Notes: generated from the letters alone by a model not told the origin. A stretch of DNA of 64,000 bases from Micromonospora sp. FIMYZ51 (GCF_038246755.1 NZ_CP134706.1:1426001-1490000); one strand, 5' to 3'. Positions 11,214-21,478 are shown, numbered from the stretch's first letter. Numbers and translations are program-made.

Positions 11214-11519
11214 ATGGCCGCCATCTCCCGCGAGGAGGTCGCGCATCTGGCGCGACTGTCGCGGCTCGCCGTGACGGAGGAGGAGTTGGAGACCTTCGCC
11301 GGCCAGCTCGACGTGATCCTCCAGGCGGTCGCCCAGGTGGGCGAGGTCGCCGCCGCGGACATCCCGCCCACCTCGCACTCGGTGCCGCTCACAAACGTGC
11401 TCCGCGAGGACGTCGTGACGCCCTGCCTGACCCCGGCGGAGGCGCTGTCGGGCGCGCCCGACGCGGAGGAACAGCGGTTCCGCGTACCGCGGATCCTGGA
11501 CGAGGATGTGGCTTCATGA
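11214..11519 (+). CDS. gatC: Asp/Glu-tRNA amidotransferase subunit C
   Basis: Small scaffold subunit of the GatCAB complex, which converts Glu-tRNA(Gln) and Asp-tRNA(Asn) to the amide forms. The 101-aa protein starts [20 protein letters not shown], the conserved GatC helix, and ends with a [13 protein letters not shown] segment that packs on GatA. The ribosome binding site GAAGGGGG (11201-11208) precedes ATG 11214 by 5 nt. The stop overlaps the gatA start as ATGA. Confidence 0.95.
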   Translation: MAAISREEVAHLARLSRLAVTEEELETFAGQLDVILQAVAQVGEVAAADIPPTSHSVPLTNVLREDVVTPCLTPAEALSGAPDAEEQRFRVPRILDEDVAS

Positions 11520-12991
11520 CCGACATCACCAGAATGACCGCGACGCAGATCGCGGGGTTGGTCGCCGCGGGCGAGACCTCCGCCGTCGAGGTCACCCAGG
11601 CCCACCTGGACCGGATCGCCGCCGTCGACGGCCGGGTCAACGCCTTCCTGCACGTCGACAGCGAGGGCGCGCTGGCCGCCGCCCGTGACGTGGACGCCCG
11701 GCGCGCCGCCGGGGAGCAGTTGGGCCCACTGGCCGGGGTGCCGGTCGCGGTCAAGGACGTGCTCACCACCAAGGGCGTACCGACCACCGTCGGGTCGAAG
11801 ATCCTGGAGGGCTGGCGTCCGCCGTACGACTCGACGATCGTGCAGCGGCTGCGCGCCGCCGGCACGGTGATGCTCGGCAAGACCAACATGGACGAGTTCG
11901 CGATGGGCTCCTCCACGGAATACTCCGCGTACGGGCCGACCCGCAACCCGTGGGACACCGACCGCATCCCGGGCGGCTCCGGCGGAGGCAGCGCCGCGGC
12001 ACTCGCCGCGTACGAGGCGCCGCTGGCGATCGGCTCGGACACCGGCGGCTCGATCCGCCAGCCGGGCGCGGTCACCGGCACCGTCGGCGCGAAGCCGACG
12101 TACGGCGGCACCTCCCGCTACGGTCTGGTGGCCTTCTCCTCCTCGCTGGACACGCCCGGCCCGTGTGCGCGTACGGTGCTCGACGCCGCGCTGCTGCACG
12201 AGGCCATCGGCGGGCACGACCCCCGCGACTCGACCTCGATCCCGGCGCCGGTGCCGGCCGTGGTCGCCGCGGCGAAGCTCGGCGCCACCGGCGACCTGAG
12301 CGGGGTGCGGCTCGGCATCGTGACCGAGTTCGCCGGCGAGGGTGCCGAGCCGGGCGTCATGGCCGCCTTCAACGAGGCGGTCGACGCGCTGACCAAGCTG
12401 GGCGCGGAGATCGTCGAGGTCTCCTGCCCGCACTTCAGGTACGCGCTGCCGGCGTACTACCTGATCGCGCCGAGCGAGTGCTCCTCGAACCTGGCCCGCT
12501 TCGACGGCGTCCGGTTCGGCCTGCGGGTCGGCGACGACGGCAACCGCTCGCTGGAGGAGGTCATGTCGCTGACCCGGGAGGCCGGCTTCGGGCCCGAGGT
12601 CAAGCGGCGCATCATGATCGGCACGTACGCGCTCTCCTCGGGTTACTACGACGCCTACTACGGCCAGGCGCAGAAGGTCCGCACCCTGATCACCCGGGAC
12701 TTCACCGCCGCGTTCGAGCGGGTCGACGCGCTGATCTCGCCGACCACCCCGTTCGTGGCCTTCCCGCTGGGCGCGCGTACCTCCGACCCGTACCAGATGT
12801 ACCTGGCCGACCTGTTCACCATCCCGACGAACCTGTACGGCGGGCCGGGCATCTCGGTGCCGTGCGGGCTCTCCGACGGGCTGCCGGTCGGTTTGCAGAT
12901 CATGGCCCCGACGATGGCCGACGACCGGATGTACCGGGTCGCCGCCGCGCTGGAGACCGCTCTCGGCACGCTCACCCCACCGACGCTGTGA
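11516..12991 (+). CDS. gatA: Asp/Glu-tRNA amidotransferase subunit A
   Basis: The glutaminase subunit of GatCAB, of the amidase signature family, releasing ammonia for transamidation on GatB. The Ser-cisSer-Lys triad is intact: Lys80 in PVAVKDV, Ser155 in GGSGGG and Ser179 in DTGGSIRQ, with the same spacing as in characterised GatA. Length of 491 aa is normal. It overlaps gatC by 4 nt. gatB is not directly adjacent: an LPXTG surface protein gene and about 1.5 kb lie between them. Confidence 0.97.
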   Translation: MTDITRMTATQIAGLVAAGETSAVEVTQAHLDRIAAVDGRVNAFLHVDSEGALAAARDVDARRAAGEQLGPLAGVPVAVKDVLTTKGVPTTVGSKILEGWRPPYDSTIVQRLRAAGTVMLGKTNMDEFAMGSSTEYSAYGPTRNPWDTDRIPGGSGGGSAAALAAYEAPLAIGSDTGGSIRQPGAVTGTVGAKPTYGGTSRYGLVAFSSSLDTPGPCARTVLDAALLHEAIGGHDPRDSTSIPAPVPAVVAAAKLGATGDLSGVRLGIVTEFAGEGAEPGVMAAFNEAVDALTKLGAEIVEVSCPHFRYALPAYYLIAPSECSSNLARFDGVRFGLRVGDDGNRSLEEVMSLTREAGFGPEVKRRIMIGTYALSSGYYDAYYGQAQKVRTLITRDFTAAFERVDALISPTTPFVAFPLGARTSDPYQMYLADLFTIPTNLYGGPGISVPCGLSDGLPVGLQIMAPTMADDRMYRVAAALETALGTLTPPTL

Positions 12992-13217
12992 TCCACCGGG
13001 CGCCGGGCTGCCGGCCCGCGCCCGGAATCGTCCCCCGCGTCCGGTGCGGTCGTCACGACCGCGCCGGGCGCGGCTGCCGTCGCAGCACACCATGATTACG
13101 ATAAGTGGGTTGCCGACAGTCACTGGCACTTGTCGAATATGCTCCGAGGCTGCTGGATCGACTCGACTCCTGGTCCGCTGGCGAACGCGAGCGGTTCCGA
13201 TCAGACCTGGATGTGCG

Positions 13218-14360
13218 ATGAGGACACTTCGCTCGGTCATGGCCCTGATGATGGTTTTCGCGTTCCTGCTGGGCACCTCGCAACCGGCCGCCGCCACCGA
13301 AACAGTCACCATCACCTCAAGCAAGCCCAGGTCGGTCATGTACCTCGGGCAGGTGTACGCGATCCACACCGTCGAGGCCACCGGTGGCACCGAGCCGTAC
13401 CGGTTGTCGGTGGTGTCGGGCAGTCTGCCGTCGGGCATGCTCCTGGTCGGGTCGTCCCTCGGAGGTCAGCCGGACACGCCGGGCAGTTACACGTTCACCC
13501 TGCGGATGACCGACCAGGACGGCCGGTTCGACGAGCAGACGGCAACCATCGAGGTACGCGAACAGAAGGTGGTCATCACCTCGGGCGCCCCCAGATCGCC
13601 CAGGTACCTCGGGCAGGTGTACGCGATCCACACCGTCGAGGCCACCGGTGGCACCGAGCCGTACCGGTTGTCGGTGGTGTCGGGCAGTCTGCCGTCGGGC
13701 ATGCTCCTGGTCGGGTCGTCCCTCGGGGGCGAGCCGGACACGCCGGGCAGCTACCCGTTCACCCTGCGGATGACGGACAAGAACGGCCGGTTCGACGAGC
13801 AGGACGTCACCATCGTCGTCGCCAAGGCCGCGACCGCCTTCACCTCCGGCGACCCGCTCCCCGGCACGGTCGGGAAGCCCTACTCGTTCGAGTTCACCGC
13901 CGACGGTGATTCCGACATCGCGTTCACCCTGGCCGGCGGGGCCCTGCCGGACGGGCTCACGCTCGACAAGGAGGGCCTGCTCAGCGGCGCCCCCGGCAGT
14001 GCCGGCACGTTCACCTTCACCGTTCAGGCGAAGGGTCACCAAACCAGCGCCACCAACGAGGTGTCGCTCACCGTCGCCGCTGCGACCCCGACCACGCCCA
14101 CGGTGCCCCCGACCGGTCCGAGGCCCACCCCGACGGCCACGCCGACCTCAAGCGATCCGACCGCCACACCATCGGAGAGCAGCCCGGCGGCACCCCAGCC
14201 GACATCCTCGCCGTCCAAGGCGAGTGGCGCGTGGCTGCCGATCACCGGCTCGAACTCGGCAGTGGTGCTGCTGTTGCTGAGCGTGCTGGCCTTCTCCATC
14301 GGCGGGATCCTCTTCGTCGTCGCGTACGAGCGCCGTCGACGGTTCACCACACCCGAGTGA
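13218..14360 (+). CDS. LPXTG-anchored surface protein with putative-Ig (He_PIG-like) repeats
   Basis: A 380-aa exported protein. The signal peptide is MRTLRSVMALMMVFAFLLG ending at PAAA. Three Ig-like modules follow (about residues 30-115, 116-205 and 206-290); the first two are nearly identical and the third has diverged (PDGLTLDKEGLLSGAPGSAG). A Thr/Pro/Ser-rich wall-spanning stretch leads to a canonical sorting signal, LPITG, then a hydrophobic segment and YERRRRF. The protein should be attached by a sortase, perhaps the class F enzyme at 702-1367. It sits between gatA and gatB and interrupts that gene set. The ATG at 13218 is chosen because it gives a clean signal peptide. Binding target unknown. 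Confidence 0.85.
   Translation: MRTLRSVMALMMVFAFLLGTSQPAAATETVTITSSKPRSVMYLGQVYAIHTVEATGGTEPYRLSVVSGSLPSGMLLVGSSLGGQPDTPGSYTFTLRMTDQDGRFDEQTATIEVREQKVVITSGAPRSPRYLGQVYAIHTVEATGGTEPYRLSVVSGSLPSGMLLVGSSLGGEPDTPGSYPFTLRMTDKNGRFDEQDVTIVVAKAATAFTSGDPLPGTVGKPYSFEFTADGDSDIAFTLAGGALPDGLTLDKEGLLSGAPGSAGTFTFTVQAKGHQTSATNEVSLTVAAATPTTPTVPPTGPRPTPTATPTSSDPTATPSESSPAAPQPTSSPSKASGAWLPITGSNSAVVLLLLSVLAFSIGGILFVVAYERRRRFTTPE
13341..13726 (+). repeat. 122-bp direct repeat, period 264 bp
   Basis: Bases 13341-13462 are identical to 13605-13726. The period of 264 bp equals 88 codons, one Ig-like module. The exact identity, including third positions, indicates a recent duplication or gene conversion. Confidence 0.9.
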
Positions 14361-14391
14361 TGCCCGGCCGAGGCCGAGCAGGGCGAGCGGT

Positions 14392-14397
14392 TAGGCT
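14392..14397 (+). promoter_or_regulatory. -10 box TAGGCT of gatB
   Basis: TAGGCT lies 60 nt upstream of the gatB ATG, in the short gap after the LPXTG gene, suggesting that gatB has its own promoter. Confidence 0.45.
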
Positions 14398-14457
14398 TGG
14401 CGGCGTTGTGTCCGGCTGCCGCCGCGGGCCGGTTACCGCCTGCAAACTGGAGTTCCC

Positions 14458-15948
14458 ATGACCACGACGCTGCCCGCGTACGACGAGGTCGTCGCGCGCT
14501 ACGAGCCGGTGATCGGCCTGGAGACCCACGTCGAGCTGGGCACGAACACGAAGATGTTCTGCGGTTGCCCGACCGACTTCGGCGGCGAGCCGAACACCCG
14601 GGTCTGCCCGGTCTGCCTGGGCCTGCCCGGCTCGTTGCCGGTGGCGAACAAGGCGGCGATCGAGGCGACGATCCGGATCGGCCTGGCGCTGAACTGCTCC
14701 ATCGCGCAGTGGTGCCGGTTCGCCCGGAAGAACTACTTCTACCCGGACATGCCGAAGAACTTCCAGATCAGCCAGTACGACGAGCCGCTCTGCGTCGACG
14801 GCTACCTGGACGTCGAGGTGAACGGCGAGACCGTGCGGATCGGCATCGAGCGGGTGCACCTGGAGGAGGACACCGGCAAGACGCTGCACGTCGGCGGTGC
14901 CACCGGTCGCATCCACGGCGCCACCGAATCGCTTGTCGACTACAACCGGGCCGGCATTCCGCTTGTGGAGATCGTCACCAAGCCGATCCCCGGCACCGGT
15001 GCGCTCGCCCCCGAGGTGGCCCGCGCGTACGTGACCGAGCTGCGCGACGTGCTCCGCTCGCTCGGCGTCTCCGACGTACGGATGGAAGAGGGCTCGCTGC
15101 GCTGCGACGTCAACACCTCGCTGAACCTGCCGGGCGAGGAGTGGGGCACCCGCACCGAGACGAAGAACGTCAACTCGCTGCGCTCGGTGGAGCGGGCGGT
15201 CCGCTCGGAGATGCTGCGTCAGGCCGCCGTGCTCGACGCGGGCGGGCGGATCACCCAGGAGACCCGGCACTTCCACGAGGACACCGGCGACACCACCCCG
15301 GGCCGGTCCAAGGAGACCGCCACCGACTACCGCTACTTCCCGGAGCCGGACCTGGTCCCGCTCGCGCCGGACCCGGTGTGGGTGGCCGAGCTGAAGGCCG
15401 CCCTGCCGGAGCTGCCCCGGCTGCACCGTCGCCGCCTCCAGCAGGCGTGGGGACTTTCCGATCTCGACATGCAGTCGGTGCTCAACGCCGGTGCGGTCGA
15501 GCTGATCGAGGCCACCGTCGCGGCCGGCACCACCCCGGCCGCCGCCCGCAAGTGGTGGCTCGGTGAGCTGTCCCGCCGGGCCAACGAGACGGGCGTGGAA
15601 CTGGCCGATGTCGGGGCCACCCCGGCCCAGGTCGCCGAACTCCAGGGCCTGGTCGACGCCGGCAAGCTCAACGACAAGCTGGCCCGTACCGTCCTGGAGG
15701 GTGTGGTCGACGGGGAAGGCTCGCCGACCGAGATCATGACCAAGCGGGGCCTGGAGGTCGTCTCCGACACCGGCGCGCTGACCGCCGCCGTGGACGAGGC
15801 GATCGCCGCGAACCCGGACATCGCCGAGAAGGTGCGCAGCGGCAAGGTCGCCGCGGCCGGCGCGCTTGTCGGTGCGGTCATGAAGACCACCCGTGGTCAG
15901 GCCGACGCCAAGACCGTCCGCGAACTCATCCTCGCCCGCCTCAGCTGA
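14458..15948 (+). CDS. gatB: Asp/Glu-tRNA amidotransferase subunit B
   Basis: Kinase/transamidase subunit of GatCAB that binds the mischarged tRNA. The N-terminal [20 protein letters not shown] and the [14 protein letters not shown] segment are diagnostic. The C-terminal helical and YqeY-like tail domain (about 350-496) is complete, ending [17 protein letters not shown]. Length of 496 aa is normal. ATG 14458 follows a CTGGAG ribosome binding site by 5 nt. A dispersed repeat begins within two bases of the stop codon. Confidence 0.97.
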   Translation: MTTTLPAYDEVVARYEPVIGLETHVELGTNTKMFCGCPTDFGGEPNTRVCPVCLGLPGSLPVANKAAIEATIRIGLALNCSIAQWCRFARKNYFYPDMPKNFQISQYDEPLCVDGYLDVEVNGETVRIGIERVHLEEDTGKTLHVGGATGRIHGATESLVDYNRAGIPLVEIVTKPIPGTGALAPEVARAYVTELRDVLRSLGVSDVRMEEGSLRCDVNTSLNLPGEEWGTRTETKNVNSLRSVERAVRSEMLRQAAVLDAGGRITQETRHFHEDTGDTTPGRSKETATDYRYFPEPDLVPLAPDPVWVAELKAALPELPRLHRRRLQQAWGLSDLDMQSVLNAGAVELIEATVAAGTTPAAARKWWLGELSRRANETGVELADVGATPAQVAELQGLVDAGKLNDKLARTVLEGVVDGEGSPTEIMTKRGLEVVSDTGALTAAVDEAIAANPDIAEKVRSGKVAAAGALVGAVMKTTRGQADAKTVRELILARLS

Positions 15949-15949
15949 G

Positions 15950-16008
15950 GTGTAAGGAAGGGCCCCTTATTAACGCCTGGTGTATAGGAAGGGCCCCCTC
16001 CTAACACC
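15950..16008 (+). repeat. AAGGAAGGGCCCC intergenic element (copy 1)
   Basis: Two half-units of about 30 bp, each with AGGAAGGGCCCC followed by TTAAC or CTAAC; the second begins TGTATAGGAAGGGCCCC. It starts right after the gatB stop. Copies 2 and 3 are at 32426-32481 and 53235-53288. All copies read in the same direction as the gene whose stop they abut. Confidence 0.85.
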
Positions 16009-16072
16009 ATGCCGTAACCCCGCGCCGCCGACCGGGCGTCAACGACGACGTACCGGACCCCTGGAGTCCACC

Positions 16073-18430
16073 GTGAACCAACACGACATCGATGTCCTCG
16101 ACGAGATTCAGCGGCGGGTGCTCTGGCTCGCCACCCGGATCGTGGACGCGGCCAACCACGATCGCGCCACCGGCGACGGCGTGAAGGTCGGTGGGCACCA
16201 GGCGTCCAGCGCCAGCCTGGTCACCGCGATGACCGCGCTGTGGTTCGCCCACCTGGACGCCGAGGACCGGGTCGCGGTGAAGCCGCACGCCTCCCCGGTG
16301 TTCCACGCAATCCAGTACCTGCTCGGCAACCTGGACCGGTCGTACCTGACCCGGCTGCGGGCGCGCGGCGGGTTGCAGTCGTACCCGTCGCGGACGAAGG
16401 ACCCGGACGGGGTGGACTTCTCCACCGGTTCGGTCGGCCTGGGTGCCGCCGCGCCGCTCTTCGCGGCGGTGACCCGGCGCTACGTCGATGCGCACTTCGG
16501 CGTACGCCCGCACTCCCGGTTCATCGCCCTGCTCGGTGACGCCGAGTTGGACGAGGGCAACGTCTGGGAGGCGGTCGCTGATCCGGCCACCGGCGGTCTC
16601 GGCAACGTGATGTGGGTGGTCGACTTCAACCGGCAGTCGTTGGACCGGGTCGTCCCGGGCGTACGGATCGACCAGTGGCGCGGGCAGTTCGAGGCCGCCG
16701 GCTGGCACGTGGTCGAGGTCAAGTACGGCCGCAAGCTGGCCCGGGCGTACGCCCAGCCGGGTGGCACGGCGCTGCGCGACTGGATCGACGCGATGCCGAA
16801 CGAGCAGTACCAGTCGCTGTTCGGGCTGACCGGACCGCAGCTGCGCAAGCAGTTCCTGGATGGTGCGTCGGCCGAGGTGGCCGCCTTCGTCGCCGACCTC
16901 GCCGACGAGGAACTGGGCCCGCTCGTGACCGACCTGGGCGGGCATGATCTCGGTGCGCTGCTCGACGCGTACGCCCAGTGTGACGCGGTGACCGACCGGC
17001 CGAGCGTGGTGTTCGCGTACACGGTCAAGGGTTGGGGTCTGCCGATCGCCGGCAATCCGCGCAACCATTCGGCGTTGCTCTCCGCCGATCAGGTCGCCGC
17101 GTTGCGCGCGGCGCACGGCCTGACCCGCGACACCGAGTGGGACCGCCTCGACCCGGCCTCGGCGGCCGGGATCCGGGCCGGGCAGCGTCGGGAGGCGCTG
17201 TCCCGCGCGCCCCGCGAGCGGGCGCTCGGGGTCACCGTCCCGCAGAGCACCAAGGTACGCGCCAACAAGCCGATTTCCACCCAGGAGGTCTTCGGTCGGG
17301 TACTTGTCGACCTGGCCCGGGACCCGCAGGTGGGCCGGTACCTGGTCACCACCGCACCGGACGTGGCGACCTCCACAAACCTGGCCGGGTTCATCAACAA
17401 GACCGGCGTGTTCGCCCCGATCGAGCAGCGGTCGTGGTCGCAGGACCGGATGCTGCGCTGGACGGAGAGCCCGCAGGGGCAGCACATCGAGCTGGGCATC
17501 TCCGAGATGAACCTGTTCCTGCTGCTCGGCCAGCTCGGCCTGGCCTGGGATCTGTCCGGCCAGCCACTGCTGCCGGTCGGTACGGTCTATGACCCGTTCG
17601 TGCTGCGTGGGCTGGACGCCTTTCTCTACGGCACCTACTCGGGCGCACGGTTCGTGGTGGCGGGTACCCCGTCCGGCATCACGCTCGCTCCGGAGGGCGG
17701 CGCGCACCAGTCCACGATCACCGCGAGTGTGGGCCTGGAGCTGCCCGGGGTGACCTTCGTCGAGCCGGCGTACGCGACCAGCCTGGACTGGCTGCTCTGC
17801 GACGCGCTGGGGCAGCTCGCCGACGCGCCGGGGCCAGCGGCGACGGCCGCACCGGCCGAGGACGGTGCCTACTACTTCCGGCTCAGCACCCGCCCGCTGG
17901 ATCAGGCGCCGTTCGAGGCGGCCCGCGCCCGGCTCGGCGACGCGGTGCTGCGGCGGCAGGTGCTCGCCGGGGCGTACCGGCTGGTCGACGCCCATCAGGC
18001 GGACCCGAGCCTGGTCGACGCGCCGACGGTGCAGCTGGCCGCTTCCGGCGCGGTGCTGCCCGAGGTGCTGGCTGCGGCGGCCGAACTGGCCGACGAGGGC
18101 GTGGCCGCGCACGTGGTCGACGTGACCAGCCTGGACCGGCTCTACCGGGCCTGGCAGCGTACGCTGCGCCAGGGCGTACGCACCGCCACCGTGCCCAGCG
18201 TGCCCGGCGCGCTGCGGTCCGCCTTCGTCGACGGGGTGCCGGTGGTGACCGTGCACGACGCCGCCTCGCACGCCATGGCCTGGCTCGGCTCGGCCGTCGG
18301 TGCTCCCGCCGTGCCGCTCGGCGTCGACGAGTTCGGCCAGTCCGGCACCGTGCGTGAACTGTACGAGCTGCACGACCTGCTGCCCGGCACCATCGTCAAC
18401 GCCGCCCTGGCCGCCCTCTCCCTCCGCTGA
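16073..18430 (+). CDS. AceE-like thiamine-diphosphate enzyme (pyruvate dehydrogenase E1/transketolase family)
   Basis: A 785-aa protein resembling homodimeric 2-oxoacid dehydrogenase E1 (AceE) rather than true transketolase. It has the HASPVFHAIQYLLGN and SYPSRTKDPDGVDFSTGSVGLG segments, and a ThDP motif GDAELDEGN ending at FNRQSLDRV, where AceE also has a GDGEMDE motif. The pyrimidine domain (about 400-600) and transketolase C-terminal domain (about 640-785) follow. It is shorter than E. coli AceE (about 890 aa). The substrate is not certain, and no E2 or E3 genes are nearby. GTG 16073 follows GGAG by 6 nt. Confidence 0.8.
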   Translation: MNQHDIDVLDEIQRRVLWLATRIVDAANHDRATGDGVKVGGHQASSASLVTAMTALWFAHLDAEDRVAVKPHASPVFHAIQYLLGNLDRSYLTRLRARGGLQSYPSRTKDPDGVDFSTGSVGLGAAAPLFAAVTRRYVDAHFGVRPHSRFIALLGDAELDEGNVWEAVADPATGGLGNVMWVVDFNRQSLDRVVPGVRIDQWRGQFEAAGWHVVEVKYGRKLARAYAQPGGTALRDWIDAMPNEQYQSLFGLTGPQLRKQFLDGASAEVAAFVADLADEELGPLVTDLGGHDLGALLDAYAQCDAVTDRPSVVFAYTVKGWGLPIAGNPRNHSALLSADQVAALRAAHGLTRDTEWDRLDPASAAGIRAGQRREALSRAPRERALGVTVPQSTKVRANKPISTQEVFGRVLVDLARDPQVGRYLVTTAPDVATSTNLAGFINKTGVFAPIEQRSWSQDRMLRWTESPQGQHIELGISEMNLFLLLGQLGLAWDLSGQPLLPVGTVYDPFVLRGLDAFLYGTYSGARFVVAGTPSGITLAPEGGAHQSTITASVGLELPGVTFVEPAYATSLDWLLCDALGQLADAPGPAATAAPAEDGAYYFRLSTRPLDQAPFEAARARLGDAVLRRQVLAGAYRLVDAHQADPSLVDAPTVQLAASGAVLPEVLAAAAELADEGVAAHVVDVTSLDRLYRAWQRTLRQGVRTATVPSVPGALRSAFVDGVPVVTVHDAASHAMAWLGSAVGAPAVPLGVDEFGQSGTVRELYELHDLLPGTIVNAALAALSLR

Positions 18431-18449
18431 CCCCCGTCACCCTCCCCGC

Positions 18450-18528
18450 CGATCTTGCACTTTCGGTCGCATTTCTGTCCCTTTTGCGGCCTTTGTCGCG
18501 ACACAAAGTGCAAGATCGCGAGGGGTTT
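18450..18528. terminator. palindrome GATCTTGCACTT (copy 2) between convergent genes
   Basis: CGATCTTGCACTTT (18450-18463) pairs perfectly with 18505-18518, and GGGGTTTT follows on the plus strand. It lies between the AceE-like gene and the convergent metallophosphoesterase gene, so it may terminate both. It belongs to the same family as 2637-2718. Confidence 0.6.
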
Positions 18529-18544
18529 TGCGGGGGTGTGAGGG

Positions 18545-20131
18545 CTAGCGGGTGGGGGTGGGGGTTACCGGGGCGGGCGGGCCGGCGGCGGGTTGGGCCA
18601 CCACTGTGCGTTCCAGGTTGACCTGGGCCTGGCCGGTGCCGCCGACGGTGATGCTGTCGTACGCCTGGAGCAGCTTCTGCTGGTCGAAGTAGAGCACGGT
18701 CATGGCCAGCGGAGTGGGCTGTTCGCCCTCCAGCCCGCGCAGGCCGGCGCCACCGGTCGAGCCCTCCACCATGAGCGTGGTGGGCTGCTGGCCCGGCACC
18801 TCGGGCAGCTTCTCGACCCGCCGGTCGTGGGTGTGCCCGGCCAACACGAGCGGGCAGGTGCCGGAGAGCGGCCCGGCGGCGGACGGGTCGTGCACCAGCG
18901 CGATGTCCACCGGCCGTGGTGAGCTGCGGATCGTGGCGGCGAGCTGCTCGCCATTGGTGATCAGCTCGTTCGCGGTGGGCGGGTTGAGCCCGCCGGCAGC
19001 CGGGGAGGTGCTCTTGTCCGGGGTGAAGCGGGGATCACCGATGCCGGCGATGGTCAGCCCGGCGACGGTGGTGGTGGCGTTGTCCAGCACGATCGCGTTC
19101 GGCTGCTGCGCCACCGCCGCCGCCGTACGCCCCGAGTCGTGGTTGCCGCGGATGTAGACGTACGGCTTGCGGAGCAGGCTTATCGAGCCGACGTAGGAGG
19201 CTTCCGGCTCGCTGCCCCAGTCGGTGATGTCGCCGGTGTCGATCACCACGTCGATGCCGAACTGTTCCACCACGGTCCGGATCAGCTGCCAGGCCGTCGG
19301 GTTGAGGTGCATGTCGGAGATGTGCAGGACCCGGGTGGTGCCCGGCTCCTGCTCGAACACCGGCAGCGCCGAGACGGTGGTGTAGAGCTGGGTGACGTTG
19401 CCGATCAGGCGCTGAAGTTGTTCGGCGTACCGGGTGTAGTCGTTGGCGATCTTCCGCACGTCACCGACGATCGCCGGGGCGTTGACAAGCAACCCCTCGT
19501 ACCTGGGCTCCTCGATCGACTGCGGGCGAATGGTCGCCGCGGCGGTGCCGAGGCTGCCGGCGGTGATCAGCAGCGCCAGGCCACCGGCCCAGGCGGCCCG
19601 GCGGGTGTCCCGGAAGACCAGCAGGGCCAGCACCAGGGCGGCCAGCACGGCGGAGCCGACGGTACGCAGCCCGAGGCGCAGCACACCGGCACGGATCTCG
19701 TCGACCGCCGACTGGGTGGCCCGGTTCAGGCTCGCCGGGTCCTCGATCAGGGCCTCGACGCGGCTCTGCTCCAGCGCGCCCAGTTCCACGGTCAGGTGGG
19801 TGGGCCCGTCGTGGCTGTCCAGATGCAGCGCGCCCAGCGGCGGGATGTCGATGGTGGTGCCGCCGGTGGTGGCCGGCGAGACCGACAGTTTGGCGCGGAA
19901 CGGCCCGAGGTCGGTGCCGACCTGTCCACCGGCGATGACCCCGGCCAGCACCCCGGCCAGGGTGACGGCCAGGACGGCCAGGCCGGCGGCGAGCCGGCGT
20001 ACGCTCCGGTGCCGTCCGACGCGCCGGGACGCGGCGGTCGCGCGCCACAGCGGGGCGAGGCGACCGGCGCGATCGTCCGGGGTGTCCCCGGCACGGTCGT
20101 CACGCGGCTGCTCGTTCTGGTGACCGTCCAT
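18545..20131 (-). CDS. membrane-bound metallophosphoesterase
   Basis: A 528-aa protein with an N-terminal membrane part: one helix near residues 45-70, an extracellular stretch, and two further helices around 155-205. A C-terminal calcineurin-like phosphoesterase domain follows. Its dinuclear metal ligands are visible in HISDMHLN, DTGDITDW, IRGNHDSG, a histidine in ALVHDPSA, and GHTHDR. Substrate unknown; relatives act on phosphoesters at or outside the membrane. It is transcribed in the same direction as the sugar dehydrogenase gene 86 nt upstream. Confidence 0.85.
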   Translation of the reverse strand: MDGHQNEQPRDDRAGDTPDDRAGRLAPLWRATAASRRVGRHRSVRRLAAGLAVLAVTLAGVLAGVIAGGQVGTDLGPFRAKLSVSPATTGGTTIDIPPLGALHLDSHDGPTHLTVELGALEQSRVEALIEDPASLNRATQSAVDEIRAGVLRLGLRTVGSAVLAALVLALLVFRDTRRAAWAGGLALLITAGSLGTAAATIRPQSIEEPRYEGLLVNAPAIVGDVRKIANDYTRYAEQLQRLIGNVTQLYTTVSALPVFEQEPGTTRVLHISDMHLNPTAWQLIRTVVEQFGIDVVIDTGDITDWGSEPEASYVGSISLLRKPYVYIRGNHDSGRTAAAVAQQPNAIVLDNATTTVAGLTIAGIGDPRFTPDKSTSPAAGGLNPPTANELITNGEQLAATIRSSPRPVDIALVHDPSAAGPLSGTCPLVLAGHTHDRRVEKLPEVPGQQPTTLMVEGSTGGAGLRGLEGEQPTPLAMTVLYFDQQKLLQAYDSITVGGTGQAQVNLERTVVAQPAAGPPAPVTPTPTR

Positions 20132-20217
20132 GCTGAGATTCTGACCTGCCCGCCGAAGGATCTTGGCAAACCTGGGTTGAGAGACGGTCGGAAAACCCGA
20201 AGATACCCGAGCGTGCC

Positions 20218-21381
20218 TCAGCTGCGTCCGGCGCCGCCACCCGAGAAGACCAGCCGCAGCAGTCGGTCGTCCTCCGGTGCCGGTCGGCCCCGCCCGTCAT
20301 GGTTGGAGGTGCCCACCCAGAGCGAACCGTCCGGTGCGGCGGCGATCGCCCGCAGCCGCCCGTACTCCTCGGTCAGCAGCGCGTGCGGTTGCCCGAGCAC
20401 GGTGCCGGTCTCGGTGAGCTCGACCAGCCAGAGACGCTGCCCGCGCAGGCAGGCGGTGGTCAGCATCCGCTCCACCGCGGCCAGGCCCGAGCAGGACGCC
20501 TCGTCGGTAGTCCACTGCACGATCGGGTCGACGTACTCCTTGTCGCCGCCGCGCCCCTCGACCTCGGGCCAACCGTAGTTCTCGCCCTTGGTGATCTGGT
20601 TGATCTCGTCCCAGGTGCTCTGGCCGAACTCGACGGCGTACATCCGGTCGCCCGCCCAGGCGATGCCCTGCACGTTGCGGTGGCCCAGCGACCAGACCGG
20701 GGAGTTCGGAAAGGGGTTGCCGGCTGCCGGCTTGCCGTCCGGGGTGATCCGCAGGATCTTGCCGCCGAGCTGCTCGGCGTCCTGGGACTGAGCGGTGTCC
20801 CCGGCGTCGCCGGTGCTGGCGTAGAGCTGCCCGTCGGGGCCGAACGCCAGCCCGCCGCCGTTGTGGATGCCGGCCTTGGGGATGCCGGTGAGGATCGGGG
20901 TGGGCCGCTCGCCGAGCTTGAACCGGGCGATCCGGTTGTCCCGCTCGGCGGTGTAGTAGACGAACGCCGTCCGGTCCTGCTCGAACTTGGGAGAGACGGC
21001 GATGCCCAGCAGGCCACCCTCGCCGCCGGCCGCCACCTCGTCGATGATCTGCACCTCGGTGATCTTCAGGCCGTCCGGGCCGGACTCCGGGCCGACCTGG
21101 AGGACCCGGCCGGTGTCGCGCTCGGTGACCAGCGCACCGCCGTCGGGCAGGAACGCGATGCCCCACGGCACCCGCAGCCCCTGGGCGAGCACGGTGGTGA
21201 CGACCTCCTGGCTGCCGTTGCCGGCGGTGGTCGAGGGGCTGGGCAGGTTCGGTGGCTCGCCGGCCGGGTCCGGGTCCGGTTCGCCGAGGCTGCACCCGGT
21301 GGCGACGAGCAGCAACGTCGCGCAGGACGCGGCGAGGAGCGTGCGGACCTGACGGGCGCGGGAGTACGGGGGAGCGCTCAC
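20218..21381 (-). CDS. PQQ-type glucose/sorbosone dehydrogenase lipoprotein (LppZ-like)
   Basis: A 387-aa predicted lipoprotein. The signal sequence ends in the lipobox VATGC, then a Pro-rich spacer and a six-bladed propeller with the GSDH signatures [48 protein letters not shown] and NVQGIAW. The family oxidises sugars with PQQ at the cell surface, although many actinobacterial members lack a proven substrate. It corresponds in position and type to LppZ of mycobacteria. Start GTG at 21381, 7 nt after a TACCCT -10 box, hence probably leaderless. A longer frame upstream overlaps the divergent dehydrogenase gene and is rejected. Confidence 0.88.
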   Translation of the reverse strand: MSAPPYSRARQVRTLLAASCATLLLVATGCSLGEPDPDPAGEPPNLPSPSTTAGNGSQEVVTTVLAQGLRVPWGIAFLPDGGALVTERDTGRVLQVGPESGPDGLKITEVQIIDEVAAGGEGGLLGIAVSPKFEQDRTAFVYYTAERDNRIARFKLGERPTPILTGIPKAGIHNGGGLAFGPDGQLYASTGDAGDTAQSQDAEQLGGKILRITPDGKPAAGNPFPNSPVWSLGHRNVQGIAWAGDRMYAVEFGQSTWDEINQITKGENYGWPEVEGRGGDKEYVDPIVQWTTDEASCSGLAAVERMLTTACLRGQRLWLVELTETGTVLGQPHALLTEEYGRLRAIAAAPDGSLWVGTSNHDGRGRPAPEDDRLLRLVFSGGGAGRS

Positions 21382-21388
21382 CTCGCCC

Positions 21389-21394
21389 AGGGTA
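21389..21394 (-). promoter_or_regulatory. -10 box TACCCT, leaderless start of the sugar dehydrogenase
   Basis: On the minus strand TACCCT ends 7 nt before the GTG at 21381, with no clear ribosome binding site. Confidence 0.5.
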
Positions 21395-21464
21395 GCCCGC
21401 TGCGGGCACCGGCGCGGAGGCCCACGCCGGTCGCCCTCCGAACGGCGGGGCCTGTCGCAGGGCA

Positions 21465-21470
21465 TATCGT
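21465..21470 (+). promoter_or_regulatory. -10 box TATCGT, leaderless start of the hydroxyacid dehydrogenase
   Basis: TATCGT ends 8 nt before the GTG at 21479. Together with the divergent TACCCT it makes a compact bidirectional promoter region of about 100 bp. Confidence 0.5.
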
Positions 21471-21478
21471 CGACAAGC

